DNA of 41,250 nucleotides from Actinomycetota bacterium. GTDB taxonomy: Bacteria; Actinomycetota; CADDZG01; JAHWKV01; JAOPZY01. The first letter of the stretch is position 1; every line of letters begins with the position of its first letter. Shown here in pieces: positions 1 to 8,791 of this stretch. The notes below the pieces were generated by a model. That model was not told the DNA's origin. It did not search any database and was given only the letters and a program-made list of their open reading frames with translations. A program made the translations under genes and the position numbers. Location: the NCBI GenBank assembly GCA_025963875.1, contig JAOPZY010000135.1, positions 1 to 41,250 of the forward strand, read 5' to 3'.

Positions 1-2
1 GC

Positions 3-284
3 TCGTGGAAGGTCCAGGTCACGCTGCGCTCCGGCCTGATCGAGAACACCGCGGAGGCGCTCCTGCAGGTCCCGGCCACCTCGGGGCCGGCGCAGACCCC
101 CGTCCGGGCGACACCCGTCAAGAAGCCGGGCCCGGGCGCCCCCGTCCTCATCGTGGCCGTGGTGCTCGTCGGCGCAGTCTCCGTGGGGCTGGCCCTGACG
201 TTCCGGCGTCGCCGGCGCCAGCGCCTCGCCCCCCGGGGGGGCCGGCCTCTGCCGCAGCAGCGGGCCCGCGCCGCCGTGCGCTGA
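3..284 (+). CDS. C-terminal fragment of a membrane-anchored protein (single C-terminal TM helix, basic tail)
   Basis: Frame 3 is open from the window edge to TGA at 282-284. It translates ...VPATSGPAQTPVRATPVKKPGPGAPVLIVAVVLVGAVSVGLALTFRRRRRQR..., a Pro-rich linker followed by a TM helix and an Arg cluster. Confidence 0.6.
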   Translation, partial: SWKVQVTLRSGLIENTAEALLQVPATSGPAQTPVRATPVKKPGPGAPVLIVAVVLVGAVSVGLALTFRRRRRQRLAPRGGRPLPQQRARAAVR

Positions 285-458
285 GGGGGATCCCCGCTCG
301 CACGTCCGGGAACCCGCACCCCACCTCCCCCAACCGTCCCGGCGGAACGGATATGGGGGCTACGCGAAAACGGTGCCTTTGCGTTATGGGGAGCGCCCGA
401 GGATCTCCCGATACCTCTACTGAGGCGGGAGGCACCTGCCACCGGAGGCCCCCTCGCG

Positions 459-1391
459 ATGAAACTGGTGGTGAACTTCGCAACATTCCGAAGGATCTGG
501 CCGGCCCCGGCGGTCGCCCTCGCACTCGCACTCGTCGCTGGAAGCTCCGCCGTCCCGGCTTCGGCGGACACGTTGATCCCCCTCCCACTGCCCGGCATCA
601 GCCTCTCCCCCAACGCCTCCGTCCCCCCGGCGCCATCCGTGGACGCCCTCGAGACCACCATGTTGGCAAAGCTGAACGCCGAGCGGGCCGCAGGAGGTCT
701 CGGCGCCCTCGCGCTGCAGCCCTGGGCGTCGTCGGTGGCGAGGGCCCACTCGAACGAGATGGCCGCCGGCCGCGACATCTGGCACAACCACACCGGCTAT
801 CTCGACATCGCCCAGCAGGCGATCGGCGCCTACCTCACGGGCGAGAACGTGGCGGAGGCCGGTACCCTCGACGAGACGGACAGCCTCCTCATGAACAGCC
901 CCCCGCACCGAGCCAACATCCTGTACCCAGCCTTCAACTACGTGGGGATCGGCGTGGCCCTCGATGCCGTCGGCTACGTGTACGTGACCCAGGACTTCGT
1001 GACGATCAGACCCGCCCCCGTGGTCCGGGTCGCCGCCATGGCGAGCCCTGCCGCGCCCGTCGCGACCGTGCCCAGGGTGGCCGCTGCGGCGGTGCCAGCC
1101 ACCAAGGTTCCCGCTCCGCCGCGCAGCGTCCCCAAGCCGGCCACGGGCATGACCGCCGCCGGCCCTGTTTTGATCCGGCGCCTTGAGGGGCGCCTCGGGG
1201 TGCCTGTGCCACACCTCAGCCCCCTCGTCGCCTCGCCCGTGGCCGCCACCAGGCTCGTGCTGACCCGGCGCGTGACGGGGCCGGCGGTTCTGCCGGTCGT
1301 TGTCTGGGTCATCGTCCTGGCGGCGCTGGCTGGTGTCGTGCACGCCCGGGTCACGTGTGGCCGCCAGACCCCCAATCGGGGGGGTCGATGA
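459..1391 (+). CDS. CAP/SCP-domain secreted or membrane-anchored protein
   Basis: Signal peptide, then a CAP-like core (LNAERAAGGLGAL...WASSVARAHSNEMAAGRDIWHN...GENVAEA...LMNSPPHRANIL...VGIGVALD...YVTQDFV), then a C-terminal TM segment (VLPVVVWVIVLAALAGVV). Confidence 0.85.
   Translation: MKLVVNFATFRRIWPAPAVALALALVAGSSAVPASADTLIPLPLPGISLSPNASVPPAPSVDALETTMLAKLNAERAAGGLGALALQPWASSVARAHSNEMAAGRDIWHNHTGYLDIAQQAIGAYLTGENVAEAGTLDETDSLLMNSPPHRANILYPAFNYVGIGVALDAVGYVYVTQDFVTIRPAPVVRVAAMASPAAPVATVPRVAAAAVPATKVPAPPRSVPKPATGMTAAGPVLIRRLEGRLGVPVPHLSPLVASPVAATRLVLTRRVTGPAVLPVVVWVIVLAALAGVVHARVTCGRQTPNRGGR
1175..1199. repeat. Palindromic element copy 1 (ccggcgccttgaggggcgcctcggg)
   Basis: GGCGCC-N6-GGCGCC hairpin. 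The 21-nt core is identical to copies at 11817 and 23811. This copy lies inside the CAP-protein CDS. Confidence 0.8.
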
Positions 1392-1622
1392 CCTGCCCGG
1401 ACTACTGCACCTAGTACTTCCGGGGTGGGAGACATGGCCCGCTCGTGGGGAGGTCCACGCCTGGCAAGGGCCAGCATAAACCATCCCAAGTACCCATATG
1501 CCCAAGGAGCCGGCTAACCGATAACTGTGAATGTCGCCCCAGAGACATCCAGCGGCGAGCCCGGAATCGTGAATCTTCATAGCCCAGGAATTTCAGTTCC
1601 TTCGCGTCAGCAGCTCGACATC

Positions 1623-1868
1623 ATGAAAGGGAAGGTGAGTTCGTTGATCCAGTTCGTCCAGTGGATGCAAGCCCGCATCGCCGCACTTCGCAGTGGAGCC
1701 CAGCGGGGCGCCGCAGCCGTTGAGTACGGCCTCCTGGTGGCTCTCATCGCCGTTGCCATCATTGCGGCCGTCATCCTCCTCGGCAACAAGGTGAAGGGGA
1801 CGTTCACCTGCGTCGCGAACTCGCTCCCGCAGACGTCGACCTCCACCGCCACCTCCGCAGCCTGCTAG
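1623..1868 (+). CDS. Flp/Fap-type pilin 1
   Basis: MKGKVSSLIQFVQWMQARIAALRSGAQRGAAAVEYGLLVALIAVAIIAAVILLG...; G|AAAVEYGLLVALIAV is typical of Flp prepilin processing. The upstream in-frame extension to 1527 is probably not translated. Confidence 0.9.
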   Translation: MKGKVSSLIQFVQWMQARIAALRSGAQRGAAAVEYGLLVALIAVAIIAAVILLGNKVKGTFTCVANSLPQTSTSTATSAAC

Positions 1869-1905
1869 ATCTGCCAGAGGACGGCCGTCAGATAGGCCAG
1901 CACCA

Positions 1906-1933
1906 GGGCCGGCCGGCATCAGCCGGCCGGCCC
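1906..1933 (+). terminator. 12-bp perfect hairpin after pilin 1 (intra-operon attenuator candidate)
   Basis: GGGCCGGCCGGC-ATCA-GCCGGCCGGCCC, 38 nt after the pilin stop; no T-tract. Confidence 0.6.
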
Positions 1934-2232
1934 GCTCAGCACCGCGACCCACCACCGCATCGCAGCAGGGCAGCACCAGTTCCACTCCCCGAGTCCCAGC
2001 AAATGGAGTCGACGCTCATGTTCGAGATCCGCGCCGTTACCACGGCTGCTTTTGTTCTCATGAACGCGGCCGGGATCTCCCTACATGTCCGCCGCCAGGG
2101 CCCCGGGGCGACGCTCGTCGTCAGCCGGAGCTTCACCATGCTCCGATCGTTTCTTGGCAGCGAGCAGGACCGTCGTGCCGCCGCCGCCCCCGGCATCCCA
2201 GGAGGGGCGGAGTGCAACGAAAGGAAGCGACC

Positions 2233-2958
2233 ATGAAGAGCCGATCGAGCACCATCATCGGAGCGGGAGTCGCGTTGGCGATTCTCGGTGCGGCGCTGGT
2301 CTTCCTCTACGCCCACAGCCTGCAAGGGTCTGCGGGCGCCGCCACAGGGACCGACGTCGCCGCCTTCGTCGCCAAGACCGCCATCCCCAGCGGCACGAAA
2401 GCCGACTCCCTCACCACCTACGTGAAGGGCCAGGCAGTCCCTGCAGCAGCCCGGCCGGCCGACGCCCTCACGTCGCTGTCGCAGATCGCCAACCTCCAGA
2501 CGCTCCGCAACATCAGCGCCGGCGAGGTCGTCGCCGTCTCACAGTTCGGCACGGCCGGCGCCGCCACCGCCACGACGACCGCCTCGACCGACGGCCTCGC
2601 CATCCCCGCCGGCAAGAACGCCATCACCGTCACGGCGCCGGTGCCCCAGGCTGTGGCGGGCTACGTGTCGGCCGGCGACCTCGTCAACATCTACATGACC
2701 GGCAAGGGCGACCAGAGTGCCCGACTCCTGCTCAGCCACGTCGCCGTCCTCGCCGTCGTCCCGGCCAACACCCCCAAGATCGCCGCCGCCGCTCCGCCGA
2801 CGACCGATATCAACTTCACGCTCGCCCTCTCCCCCCAGGACGCCGAGAAGGTCATCTTCGCCCAGACCTACGAGGCCCTGTGGTACGGGCTGGTCCACCC
2901 CGGTGACGGCCCCGCAACCAGCGCCGGCCAGACCCTCAAGTCGCTCTTCGTGCCGTAG
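2233..2958 (+). CDS. cpaB: CpaB/RcpC-like Flp pilus assembly protein (SAF-type domain)
   Basis: N-terminal TM; KTAIPSGTKADSL...ISAGEVVAVSQF...GKNAITVTAPVPQAVAGYVSAGDLVNIYMTG; position between the pilin and the CpaE-like gene. Confidence 0.85.
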   Translation: MKSRSSTIIGAGVALAILGAALVFLYAHSLQGSAGAATGTDVAAFVAKTAIPSGTKADSLTTYVKGQAVPAAARPADALTSLSQIANLQTLRNISAGEVVAVSQFGTAGAATATTTASTDGLAIPAGKNAITVTAPVPQAVAGYVSAGDLVNIYMTGKGDQSARLLLSHVAVLAVVPANTPKIAAAAPPTTDINFTLALSPQDAEKVIFAQTYEALWYGLVHPGDGPATSAGQTLKSLFVP

Positions 2959-2974
2959 GCGGGGGGTGATCGAT

Positions 2975-4978
2975 ATGAGCCAGGAGTACCTGAACAACCG
3001 CAGGGTGCCGCATTCGACGCTCTCGAACTACGACCTCGACCCCGAGGAGCAGGACCTCGATGCCGACGACGCCTTTGATGCACCCCTGAAGCTGCTCGTG
3101 GTGGACCGGCGAGGGAGCTTCAGCTCGGACATCGAGCGGGCTGCCCGCGCCCTGGAGTACGCCCCCACGGTCGTCACGGTCTCGCGTCTCACCGGGCTGC
3201 TGGAGGAAGTGCGCCTCGAGTCGCCGGACGTCGTCCTCGCAGCACCGGAGGAGATGACGGTCACCGGGCTCCGGCGCCTTGCACAGATCCACCGGGCGTC
3301 GCCGAAGACCGTGATCGTCCTGACGCAGGGAGCCACCCCCATCTCCATGACGGAAGCGGCGTCCTGTGGTGCGGGCGAGGTCATCGCCTACCCCGCGTCC
3401 ACCACCAGGCTCCGCAACGCCCTGCACCGCATCCTCGACACCGCAGAGGCGGTCCGGGGGGAGCGGGTCGTGATCCGGGAGGTCCCGACAGCCGCGCCCG
3501 AGCAGGCGCCGGCCTCCGCTGCACGGGCTCGGGTGAGCAACGCCATGGTCTTCACCGTGACCTCCCCCACGGGCGGCTGCGGCAAGACCTTCTTCGCCAC
3601 CAACCTTGCCGCCTACCTCGCCGGTGTGACGGGTGGCCGCGTCCTGCTGGTCGACCTCGACCTGCAGTTCGGCGAGGTGTCGCTCGCCCTCGGCCTGCGG
3701 CCCCAGCGGACCATCTCCGAGCTCATCAACGAAGAAGACATGGACGAGGCGCTCCCCGAATACCTCATGGAACACTCGTCGGGCTACCAGGTGCTGTCGG
3801 CACCCGCCGATCCCTTCGCAGCCGAGCTCGTCGGCCCCCGGGAGGCCACGCGGGTCCTCGAGTGTGCCCGGCGCCACTTCGACTACATCGTGGTGGACAC
3901 GCCCCCCTCGCTCAACGAGGTGGTCCTCGCCGCCTACGACCAGTCCCGCTACCTGGTGGTCATGGCGACGCTCGACGTGCCCTCGCTGCGCAACCTCCGG
4001 GTGTTCCTCGAGACCATCGAGCGCCTGAAGCTGCCGGCAGAGGACGTCTCCTGCGTCCTTAACAAGGCTGAGCCCGACAACGGCATCGACCTCCAGGAGC
4101 TGCTCCGGGTCTACCCTCGGGGCTTCGCAGCCGTGCTGCCGTACGCCAGGGAGGTCTCGCGCTCCCTGAACGCCGGCCAGCCGGTCCTGATCATCGAACC
4201 CAGGGCGGAGATCTCCCAGAAGCTGCTCGAGGCGGGGGCCAAGCTCGTGCCCGCCTCCCAAGTCATCAATCCCACGTGGGGGGCCCGGCCGGCTGGCAGG
4301 GTGTCCTGGTCGGCCCGGCGCAAGGAGCGCCAGGCACAGCTGGCGACGGCGACGCCGACCCACACCGCAGCGGCCGTGCACTACGAAGCACCCTCAGCTG
4401 CCGAGTGGCCGCAGGCCGGATCGTCAGTGGAGCCCCCCGCCGCCCGGGTCCCGGACGAAACGGTGCTGCGCGAGCCGTTCGTTGAAGACGAAGGGTCGTT
4501 GGTCCGGGCGCCGGGACACGGCCCCGCACGGGCAACGACCCAGAGGAGGCCGGCATCCGCAGCCGCTCCGAACGGCAACATGGCCGGAAGTCACTCCGGC
4601 CGCACCGATCGGGCCCCCGTCGCAGCCGGCCTGAGGGACAACGGGCTGACCCGTTTCCGGCTGAGGATAGGGGCGCGGCTCTGGGGGCCAGGCCTGGAGA
4701 CATCGCAGGCCCAGCAAGGGGCACTGCCGTCCCTCGCCACCCAGATGCAGGTGGGGCCTCCGTCTTTGTCCGGGCCCTTGAGCGATCCGGACCCCTCGTC
4801 CGAGCCATTGAAGAGGCCCTCGTCCTCATTCGGCCCCTTGAGTGGGCCCTTGGATGCGTCCTCGCCGCTGGTGTTCTCGGGGAGCCGTCAGGCGGCCTCG
4901 CCACCGCAACGGCCGCAGAGTCGCCGCGAGCGCCCAACTGAAACTCCGAAGACGAATCGGAAGGAGCCGAGACGATGA
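2975..4978 (+). CDS. cpaE: CpaE-like pilus assembly ATPase (receiver-like N-terminus plus MinD/ParA ATPase) with long low-complexity C-terminal tail
   Basis: SPTGGCGKTFFATNLAAYLA deviant Walker A, VLLVDLDLQFGEVSLALGL, YIVVDTPPSLNE. Start MSQEYLNNRR is at 2975; the longer ORF from 2717 overlaps cpaB. Confidence 0.88.
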   Translation: MSQEYLNNRRVPHSTLSNYDLDPEEQDLDADDAFDAPLKLLVVDRRGSFSSDIERAARALEYAPTVVTVSRLTGLLEEVRLESPDVVLAAPEEMTVTGLRRLAQIHRASPKTVIVLTQGATPISMTEAASCGAGEVIAYPASTTRLRNALHRILDTAEAVRGERVVIREVPTAAPEQAPASAARARVSNAMVFTVTSPTGGCGKTFFATNLAAYLAGVTGGRVLLVDLDLQFGEVSLALGLRPQRTISELINEEDMDEALPEYLMEHSSGYQVLSAPADPFAAELVGPREATRVLECARRHFDYIVVDTPPSLNEVVLAAYDQSRYLVVMATLDVPSLRNLRVFLETIERLKLPAEDVSCVLNKAEPDNGIDLQELLRVYPRGFAAVLPYAREVSRSLNAGQPVLIIEPRAEISQKLLEAGAKLVPASQVINPTWGARPAGRVSWSARRKERQAQLATATPTHTAAAVHYEAPSAAEWPQAGSSVEPPAARVPDETVLREPFVEDEGSLVRAPGHGPARATTQRRPASAAAPNGNMAGSHSGRTDRAPVAAGLRDNGLTRFRLRIGARLWGPGLETSQAQQGALPSLATQMQVGPPSLSGPLSDPDPSSEPLKRPSSSFGPLSGPLDASSPLVFSGSRQAASPPQRPQSRRERPTETPKTNRKEPRR

Positions 4979-6477
4979 GCCTGTCAGAGCGTGCCGAACG
5001 GGTGGACCAGGAAAGCTCCCGTACCACCGGCACCCCGACGCCGCGCGCCAACACGAAGCGCGTCGTCACCAAGGAGGCAACGAGCTGGGGACAGATGAAG
5101 CGGCGGGTCCGCGACGTCCTCCTCGAGGTCCTCGGCCCCAAGCTGTCGCAGCGGATGAAAGCCGACGAGCTCGCCACGCTCGTGTCCAGCCACCTCGACG
5201 AGGCGCTGCGGAGCGCCGAGGTGTCGCTGCCGTCGTCCAAGCGGGCGCAGTTCGTCCGGGAGGTTGCGGCGGATCTCCTGGGCTACGGCCCGTTGGAGCC
5301 CCTGCTCCACGACCCGGACGTCACCGAGATCATGTGCAACGGCATCGACGAGATCTACGTCGAGCGCCACGGCAAGATCGTGCGGACCGACGCCAGCTTC
5401 ATCGACGAGAGCCAGTTCCGCCAGGTCATCGAGAAGATCGTCGCCCGCGTGGGCCGGCGCATCGACGAGTCGTCGCCCATGGTCGACGCCCGGCTGCCCG
5501 ACGGCTCCCGAGTCAACGCCGTCATCCCGCCCGTGTCGGTCCACGGACCGGTGCTCACCATCCGGCGCTTCCCCGAGAAGGCCTTCGAGGTCAAGGACCT
5601 CATCGCCTTCGGGTCGCTCACCGTCGACACCGCGGTGTTCCTCGAGGCCTGCGTGCGGGCCAAGCTGAACATCCTCGTCACCGGGGGGACCGGCACCGGC
5701 AAGACGACCATCCTGAACGTGATCTCGAGCTTCATCCCTCTCGACGACCGCATCATCACCATCGAGGACGCCGCTGAGCTCCGGCTCAACCAGCCCCACG
5801 TCGTGACGCTCGAGTCCCGGCCCCCGAACGTCGAGGGGGCGGGCGAGATCAAGATCCGGGACCTGCTCCGCAACGCCCTGCGGATGCGGCCCGACCGCAT
5901 CATCGTCGGCGAGGTCCGTGGGCCGGAGGCGCTCGACATGCTCCAGGCCATGAACACCGGTCATGAGGGATCGCTGACCACGCTGCACTGCAACTCGCCC
6001 CGGGACGCCCTCTCCCGCCTCGAGACCCTGGTCCTGATGGCGGGCTACGACCTGCCGGTCCGAGCCATCCGCACCCAGATCGCCTCGGCCATCGACCTCA
6101 TCGTCCACCTCGATCGCTTCGGGGACGGGTCCCGCCGCACGACCGCGATCACCGAGATCCAGGGCATGGAAAGCGACATCATCACCATCCAGGACGTCTT
6201 CTCCTTCGTCTTCACCACCGGCGGCAAGGAATCGGCAAAGATCACCGGCAAGCTCCAGGCAACGGGCCTTCGTCCGAAGGTCATCGAGCGGATCCGGGCG
6301 GCGGGGCTCGACCTGCCCGCCAAGCTGTTCCAGCCCGGCGGCCTCACGCCGGTCCCCCCGCAGCGGACCGAGAGCTGGAGCACGGCGAACCTCGGGGAAG
6401 CGGCGGGTGGCCAGGAGACGGCCGACCGGGCCAAGATTCTGGCGAACCTGGCTCGCCGCAGAGGAGGGTCGCGGTGA
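4975..6477 (+). CDS. tadA: TadA/CpaF secretion ATPase
   Basis: ILVTGGTGTGKTTILNVISSFIPLDDRIITIEDAAEL..., RPDRIIVGEVRGPEALDMLQAMNTGHEGSLTTLHCNSPRDALSRLE; ATGA overlap with cpaE. Confidence 0.96.
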   Translation: MSLSERAERVDQESSRTTGTPTPRANTKRVVTKEATSWGQMKRRVRDVLLEVLGPKLSQRMKADELATLVSSHLDEALRSAEVSLPSSKRAQFVREVAADLLGYGPLEPLLHDPDVTEIMCNGIDEIYVERHGKIVRTDASFIDESQFRQVIEKIVARVGRRIDESSPMVDARLPDGSRVNAVIPPVSVHGPVLTIRRFPEKAFEVKDLIAFGSLTVDTAVFLEACVRAKLNILVTGGTGTGKTTILNVISSFIPLDDRIITIEDAAELRLNQPHVVTLESRPPNVEGAGEIKIRDLLRNALRMRPDRIIVGEVRGPEALDMLQAMNTGHEGSLTTLHCNSPRDALSRLETLVLMAGYDLPVRAIRTQIASAIDLIVHLDRFGDGSRRTTAITEIQGMESDIITIQDVFSFVFTTGGKESAKITGKLQATGLRPKVIERIRAAGLDLPAKLFQPGGLTPVPPQRTESWSTANLGEAAGGQETADRAKILANLARRRGGSR

Positions 6478-7424
6478 TCGTCGTTCTCGCAGCCCTCCTC
6501 GTCGCCGGTGGTGTCGTCGCCATCGCCTGGGGCGTCGCGTCCGGGGAGAAGGCAGGCCGTCAGTCCCTGGTCCAGCTCCTCGACCTGGAGCGGGTCGACC
6601 CGACACAGTCGCCGCAGACGCTCGTTGCCCTGATGGAGAGGGCGGGCGCCCTGGCGGACCGAGCCTTCAAGGGCACTGCCACCTCCTCCAAGCTCCAGGC
6701 GTCGCTGGCCTCCGCCGGCGTGAAGCTGCGCCCGGGCGAGTTCGGTGTGGTGTCCGCCGGCGCCGGTGTCCTGGGGGCGCTCGTCTCGTTGCTGTTCGTC
6801 CCGCTCGTGATCTCGGTTGCCATCCTGGTCGGCCTCCCCCTCGCCATCTACTTCTGGATGATCCGCAAGGGCAAGAAACGGCGGATCGCTCTCGAGAACC
6901 AGCTCCCGACGGTGCTCCAGCTCCTCGCCGGGTCGCTCGACTCGGGCGCCTCGATGCTGCACGCCATGGAGATCGTGGCCCAGGAGGGCAATGCCCCCCT
7001 GGCCGACGAGTTCGCCCGGGTGGTGATCGAGACGCAGGTGGGCCGGCCGATGCTGGACTCGCTCCAGGCAATGGCAGACCGCTGCGCCTCGCAGGACCTC
7101 GACTGGACGGTGGAGGCCATCCGCATCCAGTACACCAGCGGCGGCAGCCTCTCCGAGACACTCCGCACCCTCGCCGAGTTCATGCGGGCACGGGTGGAGA
7201 TCCGTGCAGAGGTGCGGGCCCTGTCGGCAGAGGCGCGGCTGTCCGGCAAGGTCCTCACCGGCCTTCCGCTGCTCGTCGGTGGCTTCCTCATGCTGTTCCG
7301 GCCCGACTACGTGGCGCCGCTCTACCAGACGGGGACCGGCAAGATGATGCTCGTCGCCGCCGGCTTCGGAATGCTCACCGGGACGATGTGGATGCAGCGG
7401 ATCATCAAGAAGGTGGAGGTGTAG
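6474..7424 (+). CDS. tadB: TadB, type II secretion F-like membrane protein
   Basis: T2SSF-type sequence with multiple TM helices; QLLAGSLDSGASMLHAMEIVAQEGNAPLADEFARVV; directly follows TadA (GTGA overlap). Confidence 0.9.
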   Translation: MIVVLAALLVAGGVVAIAWGVASGEKAGRQSLVQLLDLERVDPTQSPQTLVALMERAGALADRAFKGTATSSKLQASLASAGVKLRPGEFGVVSAGAGVLGALVSLLFVPLVISVAILVGLPLAIYFWMIRKGKKRRIALENQLPTVLQLLAGSLDSGASMLHAMEIVAQEGNAPLADEFARVVIETQVGRPMLDSLQAMADRCASQDLDWTVEAIRIQYTSGGSLSETLRTLAEFMRARVEIRAEVRALSAEARLSGKVLTGLPLLVGGFLMLFRPDYVAPLYQTGTGKMMLVAAGFGMLTGTMWMQRIIKKVEV

Positions 7425-8359
7425 TGGTGAGCATGATCCTGTGGTTTGGTCCGGCGACGGTCGGGGTCGGGTTAGGTTTCGTGGCAGTGGGAGTGGCCGG
7501 TCGCTCCTCCGACCGCCGGTCCAGCGCCGCGGCGCTGGAGTCCATCGTCGGCGAGGGGCTGGACAGCAGGGAGGCGGAACTCTCCGCTCCCCTGTCGCTC
7601 CGGCTCCTCGGGCCGGTCGGTCGGTCGCTCACCAGGATCGCCCGGGCGGTGACGCCCAGCACGATGGTCGCCCGGCTTCGGCAGAACACGTCGCTGGCAG
7701 GCCTCGGAGACCTCGGGGTCGAAGGTGCCCTGGCGCTGAAGGCCGCCGGTGCCGCCCTGCTGGCCGTCATCTTCCCGCTCCTGCTGGCACTCCTCGGCGT
7801 GGGCTTCGGCAACGTCATCCTGTTGGGACTCTTCGGGGCGGCCATCGGCTTCATGCTGCCCGACGTCTTCATCGCCGGCAAGGGCAAGAAGCGCCAGGCG
7901 GAGATCCGCAGGGCGCTGCCCGAGACCCTCGATCTGCTGGCGATCGCCGTCGGCGCCGGCATGGGCCTGGAGGCCGCTATCGAACTGGTCATCCAGCGCC
8001 TCCCGGGACCGTTGGGCCAGGAGTTCCACCGGATCCTGCAGGAGCTGTCGCTCGGCGTTTCCCGCCGGGAGGCGTTCGGCAACCTCCGGACACGGACCGA
8101 GGTCGAGGAACTGTCGACGTTCGCCCTGATCCTGACCCAGGCGGACGCCCTCGGCACCCCGCTGTCCGTCGTCCTCAAGAGCCAGGCGGCGGAGATGCGG
8201 ATGCTGCGCCGGCAGCGGGCGAGGGAGCAGGGGGCCAAGACCCCCGTTGCCCTGCTGTTCCCACTGCTGCTCGGAATCTTCCCCGCGCTGATGCTGATCG
8301 TCATGGGCCCCGCAATCATCTCGATCATGAAGGCCTTCGGCGCTGGGCGGGGCGTGTAG
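7424..8359 (+). CDS. tadC: TadC, type II secretion F-like membrane protein
   Basis: LPETLDLLAIAVGAGMGLEAAIELV...GPLGQEFHRILQELSLGVSRREAF...; start GTG 7424 (or ATG 7433), overlapping the tadB stop. Confidence 0.9.
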   Translation: MVSMILWFGPATVGVGLGFVAVGVAGRSSDRRSSAAALESIVGEGLDSREAELSAPLSLRLLGPVGRSLTRIARAVTPSTMVARLRQNTSLAGLGDLGVEGALALKAAGAALLAVIFPLLLALLGVGFGNVILLGLFGAAIGFMLPDVFIAGKGKKRQAEIRRALPETLDLLAIAVGAGMGLEAAIELVIQRLPGPLGQEFHRILQELSLGVSRREAFGNLRTRTEVEELSTFALILTQADALGTPLSVVLKSQAAEMRMLRRQRAREQGAKTPVALLFPLLLGIFPALMLIVMGPAIISIMKAFGAGRGV

Positions 8360-8428
8360 TCGCAAGCTCGTCTGCCCAACCGAACAACCCCATCCCGCAC
8401 GCTCTGAAAAAGGAAAGGAAGTGTCGTT

Positions 8429-8650
8429 TTGCTCGCGATCCTGCTCTTCATCAAGGACCGGTTTGCAGTTCTTCGACCCGTGGGTGAGCGGGGGGCGGCC
8501 GCCGTGGAGTACGGCCTGCTCGTCGCCCTGATCGCGGTCGCCATCATCGGCGCGGTGTTCCTGTTGGGCGGGAGGATCAACAACACCTACACGTGCGTCG
8601 GCAACAGCATGCCTACCGGCTCCTCGGCATCACCGAGCGCAAGCTGCTAA
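8429..8650 (+). CDS. Flp/Fap-type pilin 2 (TTG start)
   Basis: MLAILLFIKDRFAVLRPVGERGAAAVEYGLLVALIAVAIIGAVFLLGG...; same G|AAAVEYGLLVALIAVAII core as pilin 1; purine-rich RBS aaaaaggaaaggaag upstream. Confidence 0.9.
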   Translation: MLAILLFIKDRFAVLRPVGERGAAAVEYGLLVALIAVAIIGAVFLLGGRINNTYTCVGNSMPTGSSASPSASC

Positions 8651-8716
8651 GTCAGGAGATGTGCCGCACGAGTGCGCGCCCACGGGCGACGGCGCTCGGG
8701 CGGCCGAGCCGGGAGA

Positions 8717-8755
8717 GGCCAGCGGGACCGGGTCTGGGAACTGGTCCCGCTGGTC
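8717..8755 (+). terminator. Hairpin at the end of the Tad cluster
   Basis: CCAGCGGGACC-N13-GGTCCCGCTGG perfect 11-bp inverted repeat, extendable by G-T and G-C pairs. Confidence 0.6.
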
Positions 8756-8791
8756 GCCCTGCTGACGAGTGCGGGAAGCTATGCTCGGGCC

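Noticed and set aside
340-458. Possible riboswitch upstream of the CAP-domain gene
   Set aside because: Sequence has local stems, but I could not match it to a c-di-AMP, c-di-GMP or other consensus.
5-1186. 393-aa plus-strand ORF
   Set aside because: Arg/Pro-rich frame overlapping the clear CAP-domain CDS; GC-driven artefact.
1527-1622. N-terminal extension of Flp pilin 1
   Set aside because: Would place about 32 residues before the short leader typical of Flp prepilins; ATG 1623 fits better.
2003-2236. 77-aa ORF between pilin 1 and cpaB
   Set aside because: No recognisable family, no clear RBS, and it runs into the cpaB start region.
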